IMG/VR virus record: IMGVR_UViG_3300027816_000268
Span: 1-33,341 of that record
Reading direction: 5' to 3' (one strand)
DNA: 33,341 bases
Origin: a virus
Below, in pieces: positions 15,269 to 22,876 of the stretch. Both the position numbers and the translations under genes were made by a program. Numbering within the stretch: the first letter of the stretch is position 1; the number at the start of each line of letters is the position of its first letter. The notes under the pieces are model-generated. The model did no database searches, was not told where the DNA came from, and was given only the letters and a program-made list of their open reading frames with translations.

Positions 15269-16569
15269 TATTTTGCGCCGCCTCTGGTTTTCAATCCCAT
15301 GGCGCGATTCTGGAACTGCGGCAATGCTAACTGATTTAAACGTTGTACCATGCGTGGGTCAGATATGATCTCTCCTGATGCTGACCATGTTTTGTCTTTG
15401 TCGTTGTATTGGAATTCCATACCTGACTTACCTTTGATCATCACCGGTTGCTGGGAACCTGCCTGAGATTGTGCTTTCTGTGCTGTGGTACTTCCTGCGG
15501 AACTGGCAGCATTTTGCCCAGCAAGACTTGAAATCATATTGCCAAATCGATTGGCATCCATCCCGGCTTGTGGCTCTGCTGTTGTAGTATTTGCTGTGCT
15601 TTTGTTAGTGAGATTTTGTACCATATTGCCAAATCGATCGGAATCCATTCCGGCTTGTGGCTGTGCTTTGGTACTGTCAGGTGATGACTGTGACGCAGCG
15701 GCTGGTGCACCACTGGCTTGATCTGCGGTGCCTGGACTAACTGAGTTAAATTTATTTTTATCCTGGACTTTTGTCAAGGCAGTGTTTAATTGCAATGCCA
15801 CATTTGGAGACACAGGACCATAGGCACTATCCTGCCAAGACTTGCTGCGATTGTCATAAAAATAAACTTCGTTTTGATATCTAGCCTGGATGCTTCTATC
15901 CAGTACCGAAGCAGGTTTGATTTCGATTCCCTGACCAGCATCTACCCAGCGTTCGCCATAGCGTCCAGATTGGATGCTACGATCGGCAGCATACTGCAGA
16001 GTGGCTGGCAAATTATACCAAGCAGCTGAAAATCCTGCCATATCCTGTTGCAGTGCTGGGTCAATTTTCTGGCCAGCTTGATATTGTGCTGCCTTTGAAA
16101 TAATTTCATCATGTGTGGTGCCTAGTTTGTCTAACTGACTGTTGAGTTCTGGCACATTGCCAAAACTGGATTTTACACCATCTATAAAGGTCTCTATATC
16201 TGTGCCCGGGCGGCCCAGACCTGTTTTTGTCAGCAGGGTTTGAAATTTAGGACTTTTTTTAGACAATTTAGATAAAATATTTTGGAAACTGCTGGTTTGA
16301 TTGCTTAACAGTTGATTCAGCAATTGTTGGGCTATCTGTTGATAAGATTCGGGGGTGGGGGCCTTTACCTTGTTGGCTTGACCGATAAAATTCTTGGTCA
16401 GCCAGTCTGCACCTTCTTGTGACTTGGCTATTTCTGCATTGTATTGATTGGGCTTGTCTGCGCCAAATTTATCCTTTTGCCCAGTGGCGCCAGCATAAGC
16501 AGCCTTGGCTATGTCTGTCCAAGATTCTTCAGTGATCTGCTCACGTTGATATATTTCTTTAATTTTCAT
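15268..16569 (-). CDS. Unknown 433-residue Gln/Ser/Ala-rich protein with internal duplications
   Basis: No family recognised. The N-terminal 270 residues are mostly helical (MKIKEIYQREQITEESW...); then follows a low-complexity Ala/Ser/Gln linker. Two internal duplications are visible: PQAGMDSDRFGNMVQNL (about 304-320) with PQAGMDANRFGNMISSL (about 333-349), and a small module with YxxxxKxW...P...LN (about 235-265 and 384-415). It resembles a surface-display or scaffold protein with repeated short binding motifs. It overlaps the 81-residue gene by 11 bases and shares a base with the nucleotidyltransferase-like gene, so the three form one late operon. Confidence 0.72.
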   Translation of the reverse strand: MKIKEIYQREQITEESWTDIAKAAYAGATGQKDKFGADKPNQYNAEIAKSQEGADWLTKNFIGQANKVKAPTPESYQQIAQQLLNQLLSNQTSSFQNILSKLSKKSPKFQTLLTKTGLGRPGTDIETFIDGVKSSFGNVPELNSQLDKLGTTHDEIISKAAQYQAGQKIDPALQQDMAGFSAAWYNLPATLQYAADRSIQSGRYGERWVDAGQGIEIKPASVLDRSIQARYQNEVYFYDNRSKSWQDSAYGPVSPNVALQLNTALTKVQDKNKFNSVSPGTADQASGAPAAASQSSPDSTKAQPQAGMDSDRFGNMVQNLTNKSTANTTTAEPQAGMDANRFGNMISSLAGQNAASSAGSTTAQKAQSQAGSQQPVMIKGKSGMEFQYNDKDKTWSASGEIISDPRMVQRLNQLALPQFQNRAMGLKTRGGAK

Positions 16570-16804
16570 CTTGGCGCCTTATGGTTCTGCGGAAACGCTC
16601 AGGATCGCGAGTGCGGATGGCATTGAGCAATTTGCGCTGGAGATTCTCCGCAGTTTCGGTGTCATAGGTACGATCTATCATTTCCAATAGATGTATGGCA
16701 CTGTTGATGATGTTGCTGGCGCGGCTCTCCACGATATGGTGGCGATCGCGCTCTTGATACATCTCATCTAATTCTTCTAATAAACTGCGAGTCTTGCGTT
16801 GCAT
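16559..16804 (-). CDS. Conserved small helical T4-like phage protein (81 residues)
   Basis: Highly charged and all-helical: MQRKTRSLLEELDEMYQERD, then HHIVESRASNIINSAIHLLEMI and a basic end (RTRDPERFRRTIRRQ). I recall very similar short proteins in T4-like phages of aquatic bacteria, without known function. It is the first gene after the late box at 16825-16831 (20 bases upstream of the ATG); the ribosome site is weak (TGGAA). It heads the operon with the 433-residue protein and the nucleotidyltransferase-like protein. Confidence 0.78.
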   Translation of the reverse strand: MQRKTRSLLEELDEMYQERDRHHIVESRASNIINSAIHLLEMIDRTYDTETAENLQRKLLNAIRTRDPERFRRTIRRQDEN

Positions 16805-16824
16805 AATTGGTTCCAGCGATGTAA

Positions 16825-16831
16825 TATTTAG
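16825..16831 (-). promoter_or_regulatory. Late promoter box
   Basis: Minus-strand CTAAATA in CGCTAAATATTA context, 20 bases before the ATG at 16804, between the helicase stop and the 81-residue gene. Confidence 0.6.
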
Positions 16832-16838
16832 CGACCCG

Positions 16839-18248
16839 TTAGTTTTTGTTTTGTTTAATTGCTCCTAACATGGCCTTTAATTTGGTACTTTGTACATCGG
16901 CTGTGACCTTGGGCACATCATCAGAATCTGTGTTTGAAGTCAATACTTTGCTGGTACCTTTTATGCTATCTAGTATATTCACCGTGGGCTTGCGGAAAGA
17001 GTTGGCATCTTCTTGCTCACCGCAGTCGCGTATGCGCAGGGTTTCTATGTTGAATTCCAAATCAATTTTTGAACCCACGCCCGAACTGGAACGTGTTTTC
17101 ATCAGTTGTATCTGATATCTGCCTTTTTCTCGCATGCTTCTGCTGGTAAAGATACCAAACACATTGTCCGCAGTGTTGATCTTGGAAATACCTCCGGAAA
17201 TATGGCTGTGATCAAATTCTATTTCTTCCACTGCTGATCGATTCAACTGCGATGCTGTGACAAACAGCACATTTAATTCTCTGGCCAGATTACGCAATTC
17301 TTCTGACACATATTTGTCTTTCACAAACAGGTCATTGGGCGATACCTTGGCCGACACTGGCATCAAGAGATCCAGATAGTCCACACACATGAAATCAATT
17401 TTGACACCACGTTCAATTTCAAGATTTTTTACATAAGCACGTATGTCGTTCACTGTGCTCTGCGCTGGCATATACTTGATCATGAAATTGCCAGACTTTT
17501 TCTGCAGCAGACCCAGTTTCAGTTCCACATCATCGATGTTGCGAAAGATCTCTTTGCTGGCTATGTCAGTCATCATGGAATCCAATCGCATGGAGCACAG
17601 GCCTTCCGACAGTTCCAGCGTGATGTACACACCACTGAGTCCGGCCATGACCCAGTTGGCTGCTAGATTTTGCATGAACAGACTTTTGCCCGATCCCGAA
17701 CCCCCAGCAAAGATCTGCAGTTCTCCGCGATTGAAGCCACCGTAGAGTTTGCTGTCAAGCACAGGCCAGCCTGTGCTGAGTTGGCCATTGTTGCTCTTGA
17801 TGGCCATGAGTCGTTCACGCACATTGTGGAAATAGTCTGTGCCCAGTTCACGTGCTAGACACACATTGATGGCGTCTTTGATGATCTTTTCCACAGGACC
17901 AAAGTTGCCTTTTTCCAGCATATCTGCTGACTTCAATATGGCACGCTCTAGTTCTCTGTGCTGTGTGAACTTTTCAAATTCAGCCAAGAACCACTCTTGT
18001 GTGACAGTGGGCCTGGGTTCAAGATCTACTGAAGTCTTGGCTCGAACACTGTCCCTGTCGGGCACCACTTTGTATTTGTCAGCGTGTTCTTTGATGAATG
18101 CGGCTGCATCGCGTAGTTTACGATCAAAGTTTTCAGGGTTGAAAATGTTCTGCACACGAGCAAAACACTCGTGATCCTGCACAGCCATCTCTAAAAAAAG
18201 ACGCTGCATGTCAATGGTGAATTCAATTACTGCTGATTCGTTTTTCAA
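16839..18248 (-). CDS. 41: Replicative DNA helicase, DnaB/T4 gp41 type
   Basis: A 469-residue hexameric helicase that unwinds the fork and partners with the primase. An N-terminal helical domain (about 1-130) is followed by a linker and a RecA-like motor domain: Walker A GGSGSGKS (about 182-189) and a Walker B ending in Asp290 (FMCVDYLDLL), then TASQLNRS (sensor, about 333-340) and a conserved HISGGISKI segment. The C-terminal 60 residues are polar and likely disordered, perhaps for partner binding. The start overlaps the primase end by 26 bases, so the pair is read from the early promoter at 19207-19235. In T4 itself genes 41 and 61 are not directly fused in this way, but the pairing is functionally natural. 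Confidence 0.95.
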   Translation of the reverse strand: MKNESAVIEFTIDMQRLFLEMAVQDHECFARVQNIFNPENFDRKLRDAAAFIKEHADKYKVVPDRDSVRAKTSVDLEPRPTVTQEWFLAEFEKFTQHRELERAILKSADMLEKGNFGPVEKIIKDAINVCLARELGTDYFHNVRERLMAIKSNNGQLSTGWPVLDSKLYGGFNRGELQIFAGGSGSGKSLFMQNLAANWVMAGLSGVYITLELSEGLCSMRLDSMMTDIASKEIFRNIDDVELKLGLLQKKSGNFMIKYMPAQSTVNDIRAYVKNLEIERGVKIDFMCVDYLDLLMPVSAKVSPNDLFVKDKYVSEELRNLARELNVLFVTASQLNRSAVEEIEFDHSHISGGISKINTADNVFGIFTSRSMREKGRYQIQLMKTRSSSGVGSKIDLEFNIETLRIRDCGEQEDANSFRKPTVNILDSIKGTSKVLTSNTDSDDVPKVTADVQSTKLKAMLGAIKQNKN

Positions 18249-19200
18249 TTTCTCTTCTCCTCAATTCGATTTTCAAACGACTGCGTTCTCGGCTGCGGAG
18301 TATAGAAACAAGGGTGGCGAGTCTGCCATGGCGGCATACGGCATCATTCACATCTTTGATGCTGGTGTCCCAAAGTGGCATACTGACTGTGAACCCTTGC
18401 TCCGCAGCACGTTCCGCAAGTTTCAAGCCAGCACTGTCTTGGTCTGGAATAATAATTATGTCTTTGTCAAGACTTTTAAGTATAGCTATTTGATCCTCAT
18501 TGAGATCATTGTGCATCAAGGCCACGCCTCCGATGCTGAGCGCATCAAAGATGCCTTCGCACACAACGATCACTTGATCCTCGGGCCGGACCACATCTAG
18601 ATTGAACACATAGCCCGGTTGTTGATTGCTGATGTACTTGGGGCGGCGATCATCCAAGTATCTTGAAGTATGGCCCACTATGCGACCACGATATCTAAAA
18701 GGCACTATGATCCTGAAGGCTTCTCTGCCCTGTGCTTCAGGCGTGATCCATATGTCGTCAATGTCAATGCCACGCGATTCACAGTAGAGTCTATAGGGCT
18801 CGTGGTCAGGATCCACAGGATCTATTTCCACTGCCAGTTCCGGCAGGCTCTGTTCTTCAAACTCGGGTAGCGGACGACTACGACGTTCCTGTGCGATTAT
18901 GTCCTGTATGTCCCGCAGTTTGAGACTTTCCAACTGCTCACGTTTGATCTCTTCATCGGAGTATCCGGCCCAGGTCAGCAGGCGTTTGAGATTGTAGCTA
19001 AAGGTCCTGCCCGGAGTGTAAGTGGTCTTGAATCCGCAGTTGAAACAGTGATAAGTCCAGCCTGTGTCGTGTTCAATCACGCCACCGCGCCCCCGGCGAT
19101 CAGGCTTGCCTTCGGTGTGCTCACAGCAGATGGCATTGAAACTGCGCCAGCCGGACGCTGTGCGTTTTACTCTATTCATGCGGCCAAGTATATCTAGCAT
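18223..19200 (-). CDS. 61: DNA primase, DnaG/T4 gp61 type
   Basis: A 325-residue primase that makes RNA primers for the lagging strand. It has an N-terminal zinc site (Cys25/Cys26 and His28 in AICCEHTEG, Cys52 and Cys55 in HCFNCGF), a middle linker (about 60-150), and a TOPRIM catalytic domain with Glu215 and Asp219 (VVCEGIFDALS) and Asp253/Asp255 (IPDQDSAG). It is shorter than bacterial DnaG and close to T4 gp61. An early promoter (TTGACA, 17 bases, TAAAAT) ends six bases before the ATG, so the message is likely leaderless. It is followed by the overlapping helicase gene. Confidence 0.94.
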   Translation of the reverse strand: MLDILGRMNRVKRTASGWRSFNAICCEHTEGKPDRRGRGGVIEHDTGWTYHCFNCGFKTTYTPGRTFSYNLKRLLTWAGYSDEEIKREQLESLKLRDIQDIIAQERRSRPLPEFEEQSLPELAVEIDPVDPDHEPYRLYCESRGIDIDDIWITPEAQGREAFRIIVPFRYRGRIVGHTSRYLDDRRPKYISNQQPGYVFNLDVVRPEDQVIVVCEGIFDALSIGGVALMHNDLNEDQIAILKSLDKDIIIIPDQDSAGLKLAERAAEQGFTVSMPLWDTSIKDVNDAVCRHGRLATLVSILRSRERSRLKIELRRREIEKRISSN

Positions 19201-19206
19201 CCTGTT

Positions 19207-19235
19207 ATTTTACAGGATAAAATGGTGAGTGTCAA
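19207..19235 (-). promoter_or_regulatory. Sigma70-type early promoter, predicted leaderless, for primase-helicase
   Basis: Minus strand: -35 TTGACA at 19230-19235 (perfect; it overlaps the TGA stop of the fibre-like gene), 17-base spacer, -10 TAAAAT at 19207-19212 (5 of 6), six bases (AACAGG), ATG at 19200. The predicted start point is the A of ATG. Confidence 0.8.
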
Positions 19236-20824
19236 TCTCTGTAGAGTACTTGGGTTACCGAGTTGCCATAGATATTGGCAGCCACATTGGCATAGTAGGC
19301 CACATTTATGGGCACTGGTGGCAGTGCGAAACGGATGCGCACATAAGGATGATAGCCTTCGGCATTGAAATACTCTTTGCCATATTTGTTGTCGTAGTAC
19401 TGCACATTGCCAATCTGATACCAATACACTGGCTGACCATCATTTTCGTTGTTGGTGGGTTCCCAGGATCCCTGTAGTTGTACCACACCTGAGTAGTTGC
19501 GGAAGTCCACTTGGAAAGTGCTCTGTGGTGAACCGTTGCTTTGTATGATGCTGGTCCAGGCCACGGGACGATTCACACCGTCGATGGCAGCAGTATTACC
19601 AGTGTTGGTCACAGGTATGGTGATGTCTTCGCTGGCAGTAAATCTGGGAAACACTGAATCAACAATGTCCACTGAACCTCTGGCAGTGGCTGCATCATCC
19701 ACATAACCTGCTAGGTACAGCGCATCGCCGCCCACTGTGGCCACTGCTGTGCCCTGCGAAATCAAGTTGGCGTTGCCTCCACCAGTGAGTTCAATGATGG
19801 GTGGCACCACATAGTTCTGTCCACCGTTGCGTATGGTTATCACATCCAGTCTATTGGTTAGATTGCAAGTGGCCTGTGCTTGGCTGGTGGCACCACCACC
19901 GGTAACAGTGATAGCCGGTGCTCCGGTATAGCCACGACCAGCATTGGCCACTGTGATGCCTGTTAGCCTGCCTGCTAGATAGGCCACAGCAGTGGCTGCA
20001 GTATTGATATTGGCTGCGCCAGGATTAAAGGTCACAGTAGGTGGTGCATCGTAAATGCCAGCGTCTACTATGTTGATCTCTACTATGCTGTTGCCTGCAA
20101 ATGTTATGGTGGCATTGGCTGTGTTGGCTGCCTGCAGGGCAGCATTGGCGCCCAGGCCCGGACTGAACGTCACAGCAGTATTGGCATCATCGGGATCATA
20201 ACCATCACCCACATTGGTGATTTCCACCGATTCAACACCGTAGGTGATTTGTGCCAGGCCCAGGGCACTGAAGCCTCCGCCGCCGGCAAATGTGATATTG
20301 GGAGTGTGCGTGTAGCCCACACCGGCATCTAGTACCACACACTGATCCACTGCGCCAGTGATGGTGGCAGAGAGATTGGCTCCGGTACCGGTGCCGTATA
20401 CTGACACCGTGGGAGCCGAAGTATAGCCTCGACCACGGTCGGTGATACGCACTGATTTTATGATGCTGTTGCTGGCACGCTCTATGCTCCAGCTGGCGGG
20501 CTGTGCCGGAATGGCCACGGATTCTGCGGCTGTGATTATGGCCCTGCAGGTGCCCAAGCGGCTGTTGATGTTTTCCATCTGCTTGGCCAAGAGCAAATTC
20601 TCACCGTCGTTGGATATCAATCGCAGAGTAAAACTAAACAAGCTGATGTCCACTGGCTTTTGTTCTTGGTTAAGAAACTGAAAACTCAGGACGTTGTCTA
20701 CACCTTTGTTGATGATAAGTTTCTTACTAAACACTGGACTCCACCTGTACGTTGTATTTAACTCTGTGTCAACAAGAAGAACGATGGATTTTTGGTCCAC
20801 TAAATATGCTGAACTTGAGTACAT
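19232..20824 (-). CDS. Fibre/baseplate-type virion protein with inserted GxGY repeats
   Basis: A 530-residue protein. The N-terminal domain (about 1-118; NKGVDNVLSFQFLNQEQKPVD, then PAQPASWSIERAS) and C-terminal domain (about 367-530; ARGSVDIVDSVFPRF, then YFNAEGYHPYVRIRFAL) resemble the two halves of a conserved structural protein of T4-like aquatic phages as I remember it, a beta-sandwich fibre or baseplate part. Between them are six copies of a 37-48 residue GxGY module (about 121-366), the same type as in the giant fibre. The gene begins at ATG 20824; a late-type box (ATAAATA, 20832-20838) lies only seven bases upstream. No enzyme motif is present. It is most likely a tail surface component. 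Confidence 0.8.
   Translation of the reverse strand: MYSSSAYLVDQKSIVLLVDTELNTTYRWSPVFSKKLIINKGVDNVLSFQFLNQEQKPVDISLFSFTLRLISNDGENLLLAKQMENINSRLGTCRAIITAAESVAIPAQPASWSIERASNSIIKSVRITDRGRGYTSAPTVSVYGTGTGANLSATITGAVDQCVVLDAGVGYTHTPNITFAGGGGFSALGLAQITYGVESVEITNVGDGYDPDDANTAVTFSPGLGANAALQAANTANATITFAGNSIVEINIVDAGIYDAPPTVTFNPGAANINTAATAVAYLAGRLTGITVANAGRGYTGAPAITVTGGGATSQAQATCNLTNRLDVITIRNGGQNYVVPPIIELTGGGNANLISQGTAVATVGGDALYLAGYVDDAATARGSVDIVDSVFPRFTASEDITIPVTNTGNTAAIDGVNRPVAWTSIIQSNGSPQSTFQVDFRNYSGVVQLQGSWEPTNNENDGQPVYWYQIGNVQYYDNKYGKEYFNAEGYHPYVRIRFALPPVPINVAYYANVAANIYGNSVTQVLYRD
19727..20464 (-). repeat. Six GxGY modules in the 530-residue fibre-like protein
   Basis: Protein repeats at about residues 121-160, 161-197, 198-245, 246-286, 287-324 and 325-366. 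Each has a hydrophobic strand, a turn such as DRGRGY, DAGVGY, NVGDGY, DAGIYD, NAGRGY or NGGQNY, then xPxVxF/V and a Gly/Ala-rich tail. The copies have diverged at DNA level. Confidence 0.8.
20800..20806 (+). promoter_or_regulatory. Late promoter box, plus strand
   Basis: CTAAATA in CACTAAATATGC context, 30 bases before the ATG at 20837. It lies inside the first codons of the opposite-strand fibre-like gene. Confidence 0.5.
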
Positions 20825-20831
20825 AGTTATA

Positions 20832-20838
20832 TATTTAT
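20832..20838 (-). promoter_or_regulatory. Late-type promoter box, minus strand
   Basis: Minus-strand ATAAATA (GCATAAATATATAA), the closest match here to the T4 late consensus TATAAATA. It ends seven bases before the ATG at 20824 and overlaps the start codon of the divergent gene at 20837. Confidence 0.5.
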
Positions 20839-21214
20839 GCCCAATGATTTCCAGAATCTGTTAAAAGAAAAGTACCCGTTTTTGACGCTGTTGCGCTATG
20901 CTGGCACTGAATACGTGGGCATAGTACAGAACTCTGATGACATCATAACCACCCTGTACGACTATGGCAGTATCGCTGATGCAGAACTCAAGGGCAATTT
21001 TGTAGAACTGGCCAATGTGTGGTGGTGGGAAAGCAATCGCAGTATACCCATCAATATTTTTCTCAAACAGGACTGGGAGATATTTCGCCCATTTCTCAAG
21101 ACTTTTATCAACAAAGATATCGAAGTTCTCTTGGGACCGGTGACCAGCCTAAACGACATAGCCCGCAAAAAGATCAAACGTAAGTCAATTACCTTGGTCA
21201 AGCGCATGGACTAG
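20837..21214 (+). CDS. Conserved T4-like phage protein of unknown function (125 residues)
   Basis: The only plus-strand gene among the replication genes. The start MPNDFQNLLKEKYPFLTLLR, then GTEYVGIVQNSD (about 24-35), resembles a small conserved protein of T4-like aquatic phages (KYPF...YVGIVQN). The middle has VWWWESNRSIPINIFLKQDW (about 61-80) and a basic end (RKKIKRKSITLVKRMD). The beta-strand/Trp-rich centre suggests a small nucleic-acid or protein-binding fold, but function is unknown. It diverges from the fibre-like gene with a 12-base gap and its 3' end overlaps the convergent DnaE-like gene by 30 bases. A late-type box lies 30 bases before the ATG. Confidence 0.78.
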   Translation: MPNDFQNLLKEKYPFLTLLRYAGTEYVGIVQNSDDIITTLYDYGSIADAELKGNFVELANVWWWESNRSIPINIFLKQDWEIFRPFLKTFINKDIEVLLGPVTSLNDIARKKIKRKSITLVKRMD

Positions 21215-21769
21215 GTTCATATGCAGAGCAACCAACATACTATAACTGATGGCGTGAGACTTTTTAAATATAAATCCTTTGCTACTGTCGCCATCCCAAA
21301 CTGATTCAAACACTTCAGACCAAGGTTTGTTTTGTAGATGTGCTTTTCCTGGACGTATAACCGATATAAAAGCGGCAAGCCTGGGAATACTGTTGGGACG
21401 CATCGAAATTAACAAATCAGTATGATTTCCAACGTGGACTAACTGTTTAGACCACTCAACATCTTCACACAAGCGTTCCCAGGGAGGAGTGGCGGCCAGC
21501 ATCTGATCATAGTGCTGTTGATCACGGATCAGTTGATACACTGTGTTGTTCAGCAGATCGATCTTGAAATAACCGCGCTGTTCGGCCTGTTGGTAATCTA
21601 TGCTGGCATAACCGTTTAGAGTATCTCGGGGAATGTCAGTGATGTAGATGCCGGAATTGTGTCGCACCAACTGATCGTTTTTGCGCTGGCTGGCTGCCGT
21701 GTAGTCAATCAGAGCCAGCACTTGATCGCGATTGGCTAAGTCTATGTCAATGTCTGCGGCGATTTTCAT
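21185..21769 (-). CDS. Miniature protein with DNA polymerase III alpha (C-family) palm motifs
   Basis: A 194-residue protein whose motifs follow those of bacterial DnaE in order. AADIDIDLANRDQVLALI (5-22) matches the PDFDVDF...RDQVI strand, putting Asp8 and Asp10 where E. coli Asp401 and Asp403 lie. RHNSGIYITD (36-45) parallels the MHAGGVVIAP segment. QRGYFKIDLLNNTVYQLI (64-81) parallels GLVKFDFLGLRTLTII, with Asp71 at the third catalytic aspartate. SVIRPGK (136-142) recalls ALYRPGP, and FKKSHAISYSML (168-179) recalls FNKSHSAAYALV. PHP, beta-binding and OB domains are missing. It may be a tiny relative or a catalytic-core remnant; its activity is unknown. It is the last gene of the operon with the gp62-like and zinc-finger genes (ATGA overlap). 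Confidence 0.75.
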   Translation of the reverse strand: MKIAADIDIDLANRDQVLALIDYTAASQRKNDQLVRHNSGIYITDIPRDTLNGYASIDYQQAEQRGYFKIDLLNNTVYQLIRDQQHYDQMLAATPPWERLCEDVEWSKQLVHVGNHTDLLISMRPNSIPRLAAFISVIRPGKAHLQNKPWSEVFESVWDGDSSKGFIFKKSHAISYSMLVALHMNLVHALDQGN

Positions 21770-22482
21770 AGGCCCTGCTGTTGCAAATCGTGTTCTATTT
21801 TCAATTGTGTGGCTGCGTAGTCACGGAAACGCTGTGGCCAGTAGTCAGGATCAATCCAGGCGTAAATGATTTCCTGTTGCTTTGAATCCAATCTTGACAC
21901 AAACTCGTGTCCTGAAGCACAGTTCAACACAGTCCAGGCTGTGACACGTCCGGCCGTGATATCCTGTACGATGAGATTGGCATTGAGATATCTAAAGTAA
22001 TCTCTGTAGTTGGCCAGGCTTGAATAACTCTGCATGGTTTCCGTGGCTCTGGCCACAGCATCGTTGGCATCTTCCCTGCGAGTATGTGCAAGCAAAAACT
22101 CCTCGTAGATTTTGTCGCTGCTCCAGTGATAGTCGATCTTGAGTCGGCGTTGTTCCGGAGCCAGTAGCCATCGCACATAGTGTGGGAAAGCGATCACTCT
22201 ACTGCTCACACAGTATCTGCCAAATTTAACTAGCACACGATACAAACTGTTGTTTTCAAAACTTTGCCACTCGTCTGCGACCTGCTGTCCCAGGCTGCGT
22301 TTGATGGCTATGTAGGCCTGCAAGCCTAGCAACACGGGTTTTTCTCCGCGACTGTTGAACCTGCGTTTGGGCTCACAGAGATGCGCCAGCAGTGTGGATT
22401 CTTTGCTGAACTCTCGATCACAGTGCTGGCATTTATGTTTTGTCGTGTCCAAGGTCTCTATGATATTGTTTGATATCTGCAT
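21766..22482 (-). CDS. Conserved phage zinc-finger protein of unknown function (238 residues)
   Basis: The N-terminus holds a C2H2/C2HC-type zinc finger: Cys18 and Cys21 (KCQHCDREF), His34 and Cys36 (AHLCEPKRRF). The rest is alpha-rich with an aromatic, charged core (LVKFGRYCVSSRVIAFPHYVRW, about 84-105) and an ending resembling that of a conserved T4-like aquatic phage protein (WIDPDYWPQRF). It probably binds DNA, RNA or a replication protein. It overlaps the gp62-like gene by 50 bases and the mini-DnaE gene by four (ATGA), so all are co-translated and likely belong to the early replication group. Confidence 0.78.
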   Translation of the reverse strand: MQISNNIIETLDTTKHKCQHCDREFSKESTLLAHLCEPKRRFNSRGEKPVLLGLQAYIAIKRSLGQQVADEWQSFENNSLYRVLVKFGRYCVSSRVIAFPHYVRWLLAPEQRRLKIDYHWSSDKIYEEFLLAHTRREDANDAVARATETMQSYSSLANYRDYFRYLNANLIVQDITAGRVTAWTVLNCASGHEFVSRLDSKQQEIIYAWIDPDYWPQRFRDYAATQLKIEHDLQQQGL

Positions 22483-22876
22483 CTGTTATCAGTTGATCCA
22501 GTACTTCTGCGTCGGCTGTTTTGATTTCAGGAAACAGTTCTCGCAGAGTCTTGGTGCGTCGGGTTTCCCGGGATTTTTTCACACGCGGCCATGAATGCCG
22601 CTGTCGTCCCAGGCCCGGACTGGCTGCGATCAGCATATACCACTGCAGTTTAGGATGCCGGCTGAGAAGGAAAATATTTTTGTTGGCATAGTGATTGAGC
22701 AGTTGCACATATCCTGACTGTACGTCTGGAGCGGCATCAACATAACTCATCCAGCGCAAGGCCATGTAGCCACTGAACTTTTTGCGGTCTTCTGCAGATA
22801 ACTGATCATAGTACCCGCGATCTCTGCGATCTATGGCAGCCAAGAGATCCCACAAAAAATTATCTCGCTCGGCCAC
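22433..22876 (-). CDS. 62: Clamp-loader small subunit, T4 gp62-like
   Basis: A 147-residue helical, basic protein. The segments NIFLLSRHPKLQWYML (about 67-82), RQRHSWPRVKKSR (about 91-103) and LRELFPEIKTADAEVLDQLI (111-130) match the pattern I know from clamp-loader A subunits (gp62) of T4-like aquatic phages, with a short C-terminal LGHDK-type end. gp62 works with four gp44 ATPase subunits to load the gp45 sliding clamp. Neither gp44 nor gp45 is in this window, so they must be elsewhere or be reached outside the window. The start is a GTG overlapping the upstream TAG (TAGTG). The name rests on remembered similarity and the replication-gene setting. Confidence 0.65.
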   Translation of the reverse strand: MAERDNFLWDLLAAIDRRDRGYYDQLSAEDRKKFSGYMALRWMSYVDAAPDVQSGYVQLLNHYANKNIFLLSRHPKLQWYMLIAASPGLGRQRHSWPRVKKSRETRRTKTLRELFPEIKTADAEVLDQLITDADIKQYHRDLGHDKT

